From NCBI RefSeq assembly GCF_030846775.1, contig NZ_CP132910.1:282001-346000 (forward strand): DNA of 64,000 nucleotides, written 5' to 3'. Shown piece after piece: positions 43,549-52,919 of the stretch (the stretch's first letter is position 1; each line of letters starts with the position of its first letter). Origin of the DNA: Geothrix sp. 21YS21S-2 (GTDB lineage: Bacteria > Acidobacteriota > Holophagae > Holophagales > Holophagaceae). A program made the translations under genes and the position numbers. The notes beneath the pieces were generated by a model. The model worked only from the letters and a program-made list of their open reading frames with translations. It made no database searches and was not told the origin of the DNA.

Positions 43549-44217
43549 TCAGCCTCCGAACCCAAGGCGGGGGACGAACCGCACCTGGTCCATGTGGGGA
43601 AGGTGCCGCAGCGCGTTGAGGACGCCGGCGGTGGGGGTGTGGTCCAGTTCCACCGCCATGAGCGCCTGGCCCCCGCGGGAGGTCCGGTGGGCCTTGAGGG
43701 TCGCGATGTTCATGCCGGCATTGGAGAGGATCGTGGTGACCATCGCCACGGCGCCGGCCCGGTCCGGGTAGGCCAGGAGGACGGTGGGGTACACCCCGTC
43801 CAGGTCGACCTGGAACCCGTCGATGTCGAACACGCGGATGCGCCCGCCCCCCACGGAGCTGGCCGACACGGTCAGTTCCGTGCCGCCCGAGGCCAGCTGG
43901 AGGCGCACCGAGTTGGGGTGCACGTCGCCCAGGTCCACGTCCTCGAACCTGAAGTCCAGGCCCCGCTCCAGGGCGATCTCCCGGGCGGCGGGAATCCCCT
44001 CGTCGTCGGGATCCATGCCCAGGAGGCCCGCGAGCAGCGCCAGGGGCGTGCCGTGGCCCTCCCCGGTGGCGGCGAAGGAGCCGTGGAGCCCGAGGACGGC
44101 CGAGGCCGGCTCCTCCCCCAGGAGCTTGCGGGCGAAGGCCCCGATGCGCACGGCGCCTGCCGTGTGGGAACTGCTGGGACCCACCATGACGGGGCCGATG
44201 ATGTCGAAGATGCCCAA
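43549..44217 (-). CDS. sdaAB: L-serine dehydratase, iron-sulfur-dependent, beta subunit
   Basis: A 222-residue subunit. The N-terminus GIFDIIGPVMVGPSSSHTAGAVRIG is diagnostic. The last 75 residues form an ACT domain (VLLAYPDRAGAVAMVTTILSNAGMNIATLKAHR), as in the Bacillus two-subunit enzymes, which may sense serine. Start TTG 44217 places the initiator right before GIFDII with GGAG upstream; the longer reading to 44337 is not conserved. Cotranscribed with sdaAA. Confidence 0.9.
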   Translation of the reverse strand: MGIFDIIGPVMVGPSSSHTAGAVRIGAFARKLLGEEPASAVLGLHGSFAATGEGHGTPLALLAGLLGMDPDDEGIPAAREIALERGLDFRFEDVDLGDVHPNSVRLQLASGGTELTVSASSVGGGRIRVFDIDGFQVDLDGVYPTVLLAYPDRAGAVAMVTTILSNAGMNIATLKAHRTSRGGQALMAVELDHTPTAGVLNALRHLPHMDQVRFVPRLGFGG

Positions 44218-44416
44218 GGTTCCGGTCTCCAGGCGTGAACCTACGAATGTACCGTACGTCGCCGGGAATGGGCGCTGCGACTGCATCGCAATGGGTTGCG
44301 ACCCTCCGGGCCAGCCCGGACCCACGGTCCTTGACACGGGCGCATCGGTAATAAATATTTAATGGTCCGCTTTCCAGGCCGCGAATCGCCCGGAACGCGG
44401 CCCAAGGAGACCCGCC

Positions 44417-45730
44417 ATGCATTTCCCCATGAAACTTCAACACCTTGGGCTGGTGGCCGGCCTCGCCCTGGCGGCCGGATCGTATGCCCACGCGGCCTGG
44501 GAGCCCCTGGGCCAGGAGATCGCCAACCGGTCCGGGTCCGAATGGATCGTCCGGTTCACCCCCACAGGGCCCGGGGCGCCCTTCGGGGCCGCCGTCACGC
44601 AGGACCATGCCGAGGGCGCGGTCGCCGAAGGCAGGGGGGAGATCCGGCTCCTGCCCCATTCGGTGATGCGGCTCTACGTGGATTCCGCCCGGATCGGCCA
44701 CGGGGACGTGAGCGGGACGTTCAGCCTCGAGCACGGCGCCAAATCCAGGGAGCGCGTCATCTTTAACCTGGAGGTGGCCCGCCTTCCCCGGCTCGCCCGG
44801 TTCAGCGGGGGCTTCCGGGAGGACTTCAGCCGGTCCCCCCGGGCCGACCTGGTGATCATGGCCCCGCATGCCATCTCCATCCTGGATGGGGGCCCCCTGG
44901 CGGAAGAGGCCAAGGAGGAGAAGGCCCCGTCCGGGACCGCCGGGGACCTCGCGCCCCTCGCGGAAAAGGACGTGCAGGCCGGGGTGTCCAACCCCTTCCA
45001 CTTCTACCGGGTTCCCCGGATCCGCAAGGACCTGGTCTACCACACGAGCAGCCATGAGGCCTTCGGGGCCCTCCACCTGAAGGGCAACCTCATGCCCACG
45101 GAAATGCTTGCGGACTACTTCTTCAATACCCTCTTCGTCTACAATCTCCGGGCCTTCACCGGATACGACCCCGGCGTCAACTACGACCAGTGTCCGGCCC
45201 TTGCGCGGCCCTACTTCGACAAGGTGGTGGAGGGCTGGGTGGCGAGCCTCTGCACGCCCGGCGGCGTGAAGGTGGTGACCCCCCCGAAACCGGGAGGGGA
45301 CTTCCGGGAATTCATCGCCTGGAAGGACGCCGTCGAAAGCGCCCAGGTGGCCCTCATGCGCAACCGGGCCTTCGTCTTCCTGGGAACGGCCTACCTGCGC
45401 CAGAAGATCGTCACGGAGAAGCTCGCCACGGCCATGGTCCGGATGGACAAGGGCCGGAAGGACGAGGCCCTCGCCGCCGCCATGAAGCGCGACAAGCTCA
45501 CCGGTGAGTTTCAGCTGTTGATCTACCACTGGATGCATCAGGCCCTGGGCGAATTCGTGGTCCGCTACCTGGCCGCGCCCGCGACCGGCAGGGCCGAGGT
45601 GCCGGCCTTCCTGGAGACCTGGCGCCCCGGTTTCCTGGCCTCGCCCCGCTATGCGGCGATCCTGGCCGCCGCCTACCCGAACTCCGACCCGGAGGACGTG
45701 GCGGAAGGGATCGCGCTGCCGCCCGAATAG
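44417..45730 (+). CDS. exported hypothetical protein
   Basis: A 437-residue protein with a signal peptide ending near SYAHAAWEP. It has a beta-rich N-terminal half (WIVRFTPTGPG; GDVSGTFSLEHG) and a helical C-terminal half (DFREFIAWKDAVESAQVALMRNRAFVFL). Not recognised. ATG 44417 has AAGGAG nine bases upstream; an AT-rich TAATAAATATTTAAT stretch near 44350 may hold the -10. No gene partner; the next gene is convergent, 177 bp away. Confidence 0.7.
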   Translation: MHFPMKLQHLGLVAGLALAAGSYAHAAWEPLGQEIANRSGSEWIVRFTPTGPGAPFGAAVTQDHAEGAVAEGRGEIRLLPHSVMRLYVDSARIGHGDVSGTFSLEHGAKSRERVIFNLEVARLPRLARFSGGFREDFSRSPRADLVIMAPHAISILDGGPLAEEAKEEKAPSGTAGDLAPLAEKDVQAGVSNPFHFYRVPRIRKDLVYHTSSHEAFGALHLKGNLMPTEMLADYFFNTLFVYNLRAFTGYDPGVNYDQCPALARPYFDKVVEGWVASLCTPGGVKVVTPPKPGGDFREFIAWKDAVESAQVALMRNRAFVFLGTAYLRQKIVTEKLATAMVRMDKGRKDEALAAAMKRDKLTGEFQLLIYHWMHQALGEFVVRYLAAPATGRAEVPAFLETWRPGFLASPRYAAILAAAYPNSDPEDVAEGIALPPE

Positions 45731-45907
45731 GGAAGGGGCGGACGAACGCGGACACGTGCCACCCCCTGCCTCGCCCGGCCCGGGTCGAGGCGGAGGCGTC
45801 CGGTCAGGGAGGGGGAACCTCCTTCGCTTCCGAACCACAGATCCTGTCGTGACGGGACCGGAAGGGGCCCGGACGCCAGGAGGATCCCCTTGAAAATCAA
45901 ACTGCCT

Positions 45908-46744
45908 CTAGAGCACCCGCGTCTCGGCCCGCAGCGGCGGCAGTTCCGCGCCGCCGGGATAGTGCACGTGTTCCAGGAAGAGCCCGGCGGAAGGCGCCGC
46001 GGCGGCGCCCCAGAACAGGTTCGCCTCGGGGGTCGGGGCCGCCAGGTCGCGGACGATGCGCTCCACCCGCTCCTTGCCCAGGGCGCAGAGGACCGAGGCC
46101 CCCACCATGCGCCGCACCTGCTTGTGCAGGAAATGGCCCGCGGTCACCCGCAGCAGCACCAGGGCGCCGTCCTGGGCGAAGTCCATCGCGTGGATCTGGC
46201 AGCGGGGATCCTCGCCCTTCACCAGGTCGGCGAAGGCGCTCATGTCCTGGTTGCCCTGGAAGGCCAGCCAGGCCTCCTGGAGCCTCTGGGGGTCCAGGGG
46301 GGCCTTCACCCACCAGACGTAGGGCTTGGCGAAGGCGGTGCGGCGCAGGCTGAGTTGGTACAGGTAGGTGCGGGCGGTGGCTTCGTGGCGGGCATGGAAT
46401 CCGGCGGGGCAGGGGTTCACGGCGCGCACGGCCACGTCCCCGGGCAGGCCCTCGTCCAGGATGCGCTGGAGTTCCCAGAACTTGGGGTTCGTCCCCGAAA
46501 GGTGCAGGTGCGCCACCTGCCCCAGGGCGTGCACGCCCGCGTCGGTGCGGCCCGAGCCGCCCAGGCTGGATACGGTGAGCCCGGCCTCCTGCAGCACGCG
46601 CTCCAGGGTTCCGGCCACGGTGCGCACGCCCTGCGCGGTCTGCTTGGGGCCCTGCTTCTGCCAGCCCTGGAAGCGGGAGCCGTCGTATTCCACCAGCAGC
46701 CGGTAGCCGCCCGTCCTCGGCGCCAGGCCCTTGGGCGGCCTCAT
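45908..46744 (-). CDS. truA: tRNA pseudouridine(38-40) synthase
   Basis: A 278-residue TruA. Catalytic Asp lies in SLGGSGRTDAGVHALGQVAH (about residue 67); FHARHEATARTYLYQL and GHFLHKQVRRMVG are the other family motifs. It modifies the anticodon stem-loop of many tRNAs. ATG 46744 overlaps the stop of the upstream response regulator (ATGA). Confidence 0.94.
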   Translation of the reverse strand: MRPPKGLAPRTGGYRLLVEYDGSRFQGWQKQGPKQTAQGVRTVAGTLERVLQEAGLTVSSLGGSGRTDAGVHALGQVAHLHLSGTNPKFWELQRILDEGLPGDVAVRAVNPCPAGFHARHEATARTYLYQLSLRRTAFAKPYVWWVKAPLDPQRLQEAWLAFQGNQDMSAFADLVKGEDPRCQIHAMDFAQDGALVLLRVTAGHFLHKQVRRMVGASVLCALGKERVERIVRDLAAPTPEANLFWGAAAAPSAGLFLEHVHYPGGAELPPLRAETRVL

Positions 46745-47139
46745 GCCGGGAAGACCTTGTTCACTTCCCGCAGAAAGTGGTCGGGGTCGTGGAGGGGCTT
46801 GGAGAGGTAGTGCTCGGCGCCCGTCTCCGCCAGGAACCGCTCCCGGTCGCCGGTCATGGCGTGGGCGGTGGCCAGGATGACGGGGACCCCCTTGGTGGCC
46901 GGGTCGGCCTTCAGCAGGCGGGTGATGTAGATGCCGTCGACCTTCTGGCCCAGGTGGATGGAGCGGGAGAGGCTGATGTCCATGATGACGGCCGACACGT
47001 CCCCGGCGGCGACGATGGCCAGGATCTCGTCCACGTCCTCGGAGACCACCACGTCGAAGCCGCCCTTGCGGACCAGCACGACCTTCATGAACTTCACGTT
47101 GATGGGGTCGTCCTCGACGATCAGGATCTTCTTGCTCAT
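46741..47139 (-). CDS. single-domain response regulator
   Basis: A 132-residue receiver. It has EDD at residues 8-10, phospho-Asp in AVIMDISLSRS, Thr in VILATAHAM and Lys in YLSKPLHD. The insertion after the phosphorylation site (SIHLGQKVDG) resembles receivers in phosphorelays. It is coupled to truA by a four-base overlap, with no kinase nearby. Confidence 0.9.
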   Translation of the reverse strand: MSKKILIVEDDPINVKFMKVVLVRKGGFDVVVSEDVDEILAIVAAGDVSAVIMDISLSRSIHLGQKVDGIYITRLLKADPATKGVPVILATAHAMTGDRERFLAETGAEHYLSKPLHDPDHFLREVNKVFPA

Positions 47140-47158
47140 TGGAACCTCAGGGGCCAGT

Positions 47159-48007
47159 TTATACCGTTTCCGCGGGGCGGAGTCCCTTGAGGAGATCCAG
47201 GACGCCGTCGGGCACGTTCAGGGAGCCGGTGCCCACGCCCAGGTACTGCCCCGGCTTGTGGCCGCCGTGGTAGTCGCTGCCGCCGCTGGGCACCATTTCC
47301 AGGAGCCGCGCCAGCTCGAGGAAGTACTGGTGCTCCGCGGGGCCGTAGTCGGGATAGTGGGCCTCGAGGCCCTGGATGCCCTGGGCCTTCAGCTCCGCCA
47401 TGGCCGCCTCCCAGCGGAAGCTCCGGTGGCTGAACCGGCCGGGGTGGGCCACCACGGACACCCCTCCGGCCTGGCGGATCCAGGTGGCGGCGTCCTCCGG
47501 GGTGAGCTCCCGCAGGGGCACGAAGGCCGGGCCGTCATCGCCGATGAAGCGGCGGAAGGCGTCCTGGGGGCTGCCCGCGGCGCCATGCTTGACCAGGGCC
47601 CGGGCGAAGTGGGTGCGGGAGATCGCGTCGGTGGGGGCCAGGGCCGCCACCTCCTCCCAGGTGATGGCCACGCCCATGTCCTGGAGCCGCGCCACCATGC
47701 GCCGGTTGCGGTCCACCCGCCGCTCCCGCATGTCCTCGATGCGCGCCCGGAACCGGTCATTGCCGGGGTCGACGAACAGGCCCAGCACGTGCAGCACGCG
47801 CCCCAGGTACCGGCAGCTCAGCTCGATGCCCGGCACCAGCTCGGCGTCGGTGCGGTCCTGGCAGGCCAGGAACCGCCCCAGGCCCTCCAGGGTGTCGTGG
47901 TCGGTGAGCGCCAGGGCCTTCAGGCCCGCGCAGTCCGCGAGGGCCGCCAGGACCTCGGGGGTGTCCGTGCCGTCCGAGAAGATGGAATGGCTGTGGAGGT
48001 CGATCAC
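47159..48007 (-). CDS. PHP-domain phosphoesterase
   Basis: A 282-residue metal-dependent phosphoesterase. PHP motifs: IDLHSHSIFSDGTDTPEVL (residues 2-20), ALTDHDTLEG, PGIELSC, VVAHPGRFSH and SDYHGGHKPG near the end. Relatives hydrolyse 3',5'-nucleoside bisphosphates or RNA ends (RNase AM/YciV). Start overlaps the stop of the FlhB-like gene by four bases. The link to that gene is not understood. Confidence 0.88.
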   Translation of the reverse strand: MIDLHSHSIFSDGTDTPEVLAALADCAGLKALALTDHDTLEGLGRFLACQDRTDAELVPGIELSCRYLGRVLHVLGLFVDPGNDRFRARIEDMRERRVDRNRRMVARLQDMGVAITWEEVAALAPTDAISRTHFARALVKHGAAGSPQDAFRRFIGDDGPAFVPLRELTPEDAATWIRQAGGVSVVAHPGRFSHRSFRWEAAMAELKAQGIQGLEAHYPDYGPAEHQYFLELARLLEMVPSGGSDYHGGHKPGQYLGVGTGSLNVPDGVLDLLKGLRPAETV

Positions 48008-48288
48008 GGAGCGGCTCCTGCGTTGGCGCGGTAGATGGCGGCCAGCATGATGGCCACCGCCTGGAAGAGCTCCGGGGGGACGACCTGGTCCATCTGCAGG
48101 GGCTCGAGGGCGGCCAGCAGGTCCGGGTCCCGCTCCACGGGGATGCCGTGCTGCCGGGCCAGGGCCACGATGCGGTCGGCCAGGAGACCCTCGCCCTTGG
48201 CCACCAGGCGCGGGGCCAGGTCCTTGAAGGGGGCCTCGGGGGCGTAGCGCAGGGCGACGGCGCTGGAGCGGGGCGGGGTTCGTGCCAT
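48004..48288 (-). CDS. stand-alone FlhB C-terminal domain protein (FlhX/EscU-like)
   Basis: A 94-residue homolog of the cytoplasmic domain of FlhB/YscU: AVALRYAPE...APRLVAKGEGLLADRIVALARQHGIPVERDPDLLAAL...VPPELFQAVAIMLAAIYR. The self-cleaving NPTH motif is absent, as usual for stand-alone versions. Such proteins can substitute for the FlhB tail in flagellar export switching. No flagellar gene is in the window. ATG 48288 chosen; the earlier reading is not conserved. Confidence 0.85.
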   Translation of the reverse strand: MARTPPRSSAVALRYAPEAPFKDLAPRLVAKGEGLLADRIVALARQHGIPVERDPDLLAALEPLQMDQVVPPELFQAVAIMLAAIYRANAGAAP

Positions 48289-48317
48289 GTTCCAGCCTAA
48301 CATCCCGGCCCTAAACA

Positions 48318-48350
48318 GGACCGGAACCTGGGAGGCCCAGGTTCCGGTCC
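48318..48350 (-). terminator. strong hairpin terminator after the glycosyltransferase gene
   Basis: Perfect 15-bp arms GGACCGGAACCTGGG (48318-48332) and CCCAGGTTCCGGTCC (48336-48350) with a three-base loop; on the minus strand it is followed by TGTTTAG. It lies 17 bp past the glycosyltransferase stop and separates it from the FlhX-like gene. Confidence 0.8.
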
Positions 48351-48367
48351 GGGTGGAATCTTGCGGC

Positions 48368-49897
48368 CTACTGGATGAGGCTGGATTCCGTCTCGTCGTC
48401 CTCGAGTTCCTCCATGGCCAGCCGGCGGAAGATCTTGACGTCGGCCAGGGACATGAAGCTGATGTAGGCGAACCCGCTGAAGAAGAGCCAGAGGAAGGGC
48501 ACCGAGGCCCACTTCCGGATGTAGACGGCCACGACGACAGCGCCGAAGTAGTAGAAGGCGAAGGCCAGCTCCAGGAACGTGACGAGGCTCTTGGGCACCT
48601 TGTAGGCCCTGGCGGTGGAGGCGGTGGCGCCGTTGCCCTTCTCGTCCACGCCGAGCTTGGGCGTGCGCTTGAATTCGATGTCGTCGGTGAAGAAGCCTTC
48701 CAGGACGGCCTTGGACTGGTTGAGGCAGAGCCCGATGCCCAGGCTCATGAGGCCGGGGACGTATTTGAGGCGGCTGGTCCAGTTCCTGTTGTTGTAGACC
48801 TCCCGCTGGGACAGGCCGAAGTAGAGGCCCACGCTCACGGCGTTGAGGAGGAAGAAGGGGCCGTCGGTGAGCAGCAGGGTCAGGGGGGGCGTGCCGGCGC
48901 GGAAATACATGCTGGGCACCATGATCACGGCCAGGATGACCATGAGCATGTAGTTGCAGTTGGCGGTGAGGTGGAACCAGCACTCGGCCTTGGTGTGCAG
49001 GCTCTCCTTGCTGAACAGGATGGTCTTCATGAGCTTGCGGATGACCTGGGCGTTGCCCTTGGCCCAGCGGTGCTGCTGGCTCTTGAAGGCGTTCACTTCC
49101 ACGGGCAGCTCGGCGGGGACGACCATGTCCTTGAGGTAGACGCCGCGCCAGCCCTTGAGCTGGGCCCGGTAGGACAGGTCGGCGTCCTCGGTGATGGTGT
49201 CGTGCTCCCAGCCCCCGGCATCGGCGATGGCGCTCACGCGCCACATGCCGGCGGTGCCGGAGAAGTTGAAGAAGGCCTTGGAACGGTGGCGGGCGGTGTG
49301 CTCGAAGACGAAATGCCCGTCGAGCAGGATGGCCTGGACCTGGGTGAGCAGCGAGAAGTCGCGGTTCAGGTGGTCCCAGCAGCCCTGCACGAAGGCGATG
49401 TTGTCGTCGGCGAAGTGGGGCACGCCCTGGCGGAGGAAGTCCACGGTGGGCAGGAAGTCGGCGTCGAACATGGCCACGAACTCGCCCTTGGCGGTCTTGA
49501 GGCCGTTGTCCAGGGCGCCGGCCTTGTACCCGGTGCGGTCGGTGCGGTGGATGTAGGAGATGTCCCAGCCGAGGTTGCGGTACTTCTCGCACACGGCCTG
49601 GGCCACCTTGACGGTGTCGTCCGTGGAGTCGTCCAGCATCTGGATCTCGAGCTTCTCCTTGGGCCAGTCCATTCTCACGACATGGTCCATGAGGCGCTCT
49701 ACCACATTGATTTCATTGAAAATGGCCAGCTGCACGGTGACCATGGGCTCGAAGTCCCGGCCGCCCTTGGGCTGCGGGGGATTGCTCTTGTGCCGGAAGT
49801 ACAGAAGGAGCATCCAGAGCCGATGAGCACCATAGATGCTCAGGATGCTGAGGATCGTGAAGTAGGTGACGAGCACCACCGTCTTGAGGACGTCCAT
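48368..49897 (-). CDS. cellulose synthase-like family 2 glycosyltransferase
   Basis: A 509-residue processive membrane GT2. An N-terminal helix precedes the catalytic domain with MLDDSTDDT, FDADFLP, TEDADLSYR and QQHRW, the D,D,D,QxxRW signature; several C-terminal helices follow (about 300-490). Members make beta-glucans, mannans or other exopolysaccharides. ATG 49897 has GGAGAG seven bases upstream. The tail (MEELEDDETESSLIQ) is acidic. It is divergent from the Ser/Thr kinase gene across 147 AT-rich bases. Confidence 0.9.
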   Translation of the reverse strand: MDVLKTVVLVTYFTILSILSIYGAHRLWMLLLYFRHKSNPPQPKGGRDFEPMVTVQLAIFNEINVVERLMDHVVRMDWPKEKLEIQMLDDSTDDTVKVAQAVCEKYRNLGWDISYIHRTDRTGYKAGALDNGLKTAKGEFVAMFDADFLPTVDFLRQGVPHFADDNIAFVQGCWDHLNRDFSLLTQVQAILLDGHFVFEHTARHRSKAFFNFSGTAGMWRVSAIADAGGWEHDTITEDADLSYRAQLKGWRGVYLKDMVVPAELPVEVNAFKSQQHRWAKGNAQVIRKLMKTILFSKESLHTKAECWFHLTANCNYMLMVILAVIMVPSMYFRAGTPPLTLLLTDGPFFLLNAVSVGLYFGLSQREVYNNRNWTSRLKYVPGLMSLGIGLCLNQSKAVLEGFFTDDIEFKRTPKLGVDEKGNGATASTARAYKVPKSLVTFLELAFAFYYFGAVVVAVYIRKWASVPFLWLFFSGFAYISFMSLADVKIFRRLAMEELEDDETESSLIQ

Positions 49898-50044
49898 CGT
49901 TCTGCTCTCCAAGCGTGCTTGCCCTTCAGGCGAGCGTTACTATATCCTCCAAGCTTGTCAGGAATCCTTCGTTTTTCCACATGTTTTTCACCCTTTTTTC
50001 GTCACAACCATGCAACATTAAACGAGAAGGCTGGGCATATCCGC

Positions 50045-51955
50045 ATGGAAGAAGCCGGGAATTTCCCCAAGAACATCGGTCGATACGAGATAAAGGGGCT
50101 CCTCGGGGCCGGAGCCATGGGGTCCGTCTATCTCGCCGAGGATCCCCGCATCAAGCGCAAGCTGGCGGTGAAGGTGGTCCGGCTCAACGCCATCAACAGC
50201 GAGCAGGAGCGCAAGGAGTTCCTGGCGCGGTTCCAGCGCGAGGCCGAGGTCTCCGGCGTCCTGAACGACCCGGGCATCGTCACCATCTACGACGTGGGCG
50301 ACAGCGAGATCGGTCCCTACCTGGCCATGGAGTTCGTCCCGGGCAGGCCCCTGGACGACCTGATCAAGGAGGGCGGCAACCTCACCCTCAAGGAGAAGCT
50401 GGTCATAGCCGCCGGCATCGCCACCGCGCTGGACCACGCCCACGACAAGGGGATCGTCCACCGGGACGTCAAGCCCGGCAACGTCATGATCACGCAGGAC
50501 CGCAGGCCCAAGCTGATGGATTTCGGCATCGCCAAGCGCGAGGACGCCTCCCTCACCCAGACCGGCACCTTCCTGGGCACGCCCAGCTACGCCAGCCCGG
50601 AGCAGATCCGCGAGGGCATCGCCCTGGCCGCCTCCGACCTGTTCAGCCTTGCCGTGCTCACCTTTGAACTTCTCAGTGGAAGCCTCCCCTTCCCAGGTAC
50701 TTCCATCAACACCATCCTGTACCGGATCGTCAACGAGCCCCCCGTCGAGATCAAGCCCCCCGTGGAGGGGCTCCTGCCCGACGCCTGGCAGCGGATCTTC
50801 GCCAAGGCCCTCGCCAAGGACCCCGCGGACCGCCACCCCACGTGCTCGGCCTTCGTGAAGGACCTCCTGGACGGCGCCAAGGACCTGGGCCGCACGGATC
50901 GCATGCAGCTCCTGGGCAACCTGAGGTCCGAGCACGTGGGGGGCACCCATCACGGCCACCACGTGGAGGAACCCGCCCCGGAGATCCGGTCCATGTCCGG
51001 CCCCGCGCGGGGCGGGGGAGGCCGGGGCGCGCTGTACGGCACCGTGGCGGCGCTGGTGATCGCCGCCGGCGCCGGCGGGGTCCTCCTCTTCCGCGGCGGG
51101 TCCGCCCCGGTGCTGCTGGACACCGTGCCCCCCGGGGCCCGGGCCCTCAAGGGCGGCCAGGAGGTGGGCACCACCCCGCTGCCCCTGGCCCTGAAGGCCG
51201 GGGAGGTGCTCCGGTTCGAGAAGAAGGGCTTCAAGCCCCTGGACTTCCGCTTCCAGGGCGGGTCCGCGCCCCCCAGGCTGACGCTGGAGGCCGTGAAGTC
51301 CCTGGAGACCATCCGCACCTTCCCCGACGGGGCCACGGTGGTGCTGGATTCCGTCAAGCTCGACGGCGTCACCCCCCTGGAGGTCAAGGACTGGGACCAG
51401 TCCGTGAAGCACGACCTGACCTGCACCCGGGGAGACCTGCTGGTGGCCACCCGGTTCAACGAGGGGGAGACCCCCGGGACCCAGGTGTTCACCCTCGTCA
51501 CCGCCTCCCAGACCCGGGCGGGCGCCGAACCCAGGGCCGTGGACGTCCACGCCCCCGGCACCCTGAAGTTCACCGCGCCCTATTCCGTCCGCGTGAAGCT
51601 GGACGGCAGGGACGCCGGCGAAGTGCGGGAGGGCGGCACGCTGAGCGCCCCCCCCGGCAGCCACCGGCTCGAGGTGGCCAATCCCAGGGTCTTCCTGCGG
51701 GAGACCCTGACGGTGACCGTGGCCCCGGGCCAGGCGGCGGCGGTGCCGCTGCCGGGCCTCTGCAGCCTCACCGTCAACACCTTCCCCAATTCCGGGACGG
51801 TGGTGGTGGACGGGATCGCCACCCAGGTGGAGAGCGACGGCAACACGCCCATCCAGATGGTCAAGGGCCGCCACGCCGTGAACGTGCACGGGCGCGCGGG
51901 TGCCGCCCAGCCCGTGGACCTCGCCGGAGATTTCAAGTTGAATATGCGCTTCTGA
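50045..51955 (+). CDS. transmembrane serine/threonine protein kinase with PEGA-like repeats
   Basis: A 636-residue eukaryotic-type kinase. The catalytic domain spans residues 12-275 with GAGAMGSVYLA, Lys in LAVKVV, HRDVKPGNV, DFGIAK and GTPSYASPEQI. A membrane helix lies near residues 335-357. The extracytoplasmic part contains PEGA-like units (LDTVPPGARALKGGQEVGTTPLPL; FPDGATVVLDSVKLDGVTPLEV) that probably bind the cell envelope. ATG 50045 follows AT-rich promoter sequence. The adjacent membrane protein may be cotranscribed. Confidence 0.92.
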   Translation: MEEAGNFPKNIGRYEIKGLLGAGAMGSVYLAEDPRIKRKLAVKVVRLNAINSEQERKEFLARFQREAEVSGVLNDPGIVTIYDVGDSEIGPYLAMEFVPGRPLDDLIKEGGNLTLKEKLVIAAGIATALDHAHDKGIVHRDVKPGNVMITQDRRPKLMDFGIAKREDASLTQTGTFLGTPSYASPEQIREGIALAASDLFSLAVLTFELLSGSLPFPGTSINTILYRIVNEPPVEIKPPVEGLLPDAWQRIFAKALAKDPADRHPTCSAFVKDLLDGAKDLGRTDRMQLLGNLRSEHVGGTHHGHHVEEPAPEIRSMSGPARGGGGRGALYGTVAALVIAAGAGGVLLFRGGSAPVLLDTVPPGARALKGGQEVGTTPLPLALKAGEVLRFEKKGFKPLDFRFQGGSAPPRLTLEAVKSLETIRTFPDGATVVLDSVKLDGVTPLEVKDWDQSVKHDLTCTRGDLLVATRFNEGETPGTQVFTLVTASQTRAGAEPRAVDVHAPGTLKFTAPYSVRVKLDGRDAGEVREGGTLSAPPGSHRLEVANPRVFLRETLTVTVAPGQAAAVPLPGLCSLTVNTFPNSGTVVVDGIATQVESDGNTPIQMVKGRHAVNVHGRAGAAQPVDLAGDFKLNMRF

Positions 51956-51971
51956 GTGATAGCGTCTTTGG

Positions 51972-52916
51972 ATGCCCATGCTTGACGAAGCCTCCCACCT
52001 GACAGCGCCCGAACAGGAAACTCCAGCCCCCCGGGGTCCGTGGTCCTTCCTCCGCGCCGCCCTGGCCGGGGGCGGCGGCCGCTGGGGACTCCAGCTCCTG
52101 GGGGGCTGGCTCTGCTTCCATGGGCTCACCAGCACCCTCTGGGCCGTCCACCTCAAGGCCCTCGCCGGGTGGAGCGCCCTGCCTTCCTACTGGGGCGAGC
52201 TGGTCACCGTGCGGGATCTCTGGGACCTGGGGGCCAACGGCGGCCTCAAGGACCACTGGACCGGGCCCTGGGCCCCGCTGGCGGCCCTGGGGGCCATGGT
52301 GTGGTTCCTCTGGGCGGGCTGGAAGGTCCAGGCCCGGGCCGCGGGCGTTCCCGCGAGGCTCGGCGCCTGGCTCTGGGGCTTCGCCGACGCCCTCCTGCTC
52401 GCGGCCCTGCCGCTGGCGGTCCTGGGCACCGCCCTTCTCTGGATCCTCTCGTCCCTGGCGGGCACGGGCATCCAGGGCCTCGGCTGGCTGAACTGGGTGG
52501 GCGGGGTCCTGCTCCGGCTCTCGCTCGTCTCGGTGTTATTCCTCCAGGCCTGGCTCTGCCGCCTGGGCCGGGCCGGCGCCCCCGGCTGGAACCTGGGCGG
52601 CTCCCGGGCCCTGGGACGCCACCTCCGCGCGAGCTTCCTGCGGCTCTGGAGCCATCCCGTCCAGTGGACGGCCCTGGTGGCCGGCGGGGTGGTGGTCCGG
52701 GCCGGCCTGCCGTTCCTGGTGCTCCTCCTGGGCTGGCGCCTGGGGGGGGGCACGCCCCTGCGGGTGGTGTCCCTCCTGGGCCTCCAGGCCCTGGCCGTCC
52801 TGGCCAACGCCTGGCTCATCGGGTGGTTCCTCAGGCTCACGGCCCTGTTCTGGAGGAACGACTCGGCCGTCGAGGCTGTCATCATGGACCTGGAAGCCCA
52901 GGCTTCCGGAAAGTGA
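51972..52916 (+). CDS. hypothetical multi-pass membrane protein
   Basis: A 314-residue protein with about six predicted helices (for example LLLAALPLAVLGTALLWILSS and GLPFLVLLLGWRLGGG). No family recognised. It follows the kinase by 16 bp and is followed three bases later by the CHMI-like gene, so it is within an operon. ATG 51978 is an alternative start. Confidence 0.75.
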   Translation: MPMLDEASHLTAPEQETPAPRGPWSFLRAALAGGGGRWGLQLLGGWLCFHGLTSTLWAVHLKALAGWSALPSYWGELVTVRDLWDLGANGGLKDHWTGPWAPLAALGAMVWFLWAGWKVQARAAGVPARLGAWLWGFADALLLAALPLAVLGTALLWILSSLAGTGIQGLGWLNWVGGVLLRLSLVSVLFLQAWLCRLGRAGAPGWNLGGSRALGRHLRASFLRLWSHPVQWTALVAGGVVVRAGLPFLVLLLGWRLGGGTPLRVVSLLGLQALAVLANAWLIGWFLRLTALFWRNDSAVEAVIMDLEAQASGK

Positions 52917-52919
52917 GCC

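Noticed and set aside
48287-50044. long upstream extension of the Ser/Thr kinase frame
   Set aside because: Antisense to the glycosyltransferase, and the kinase has a proper ATG at 50045.
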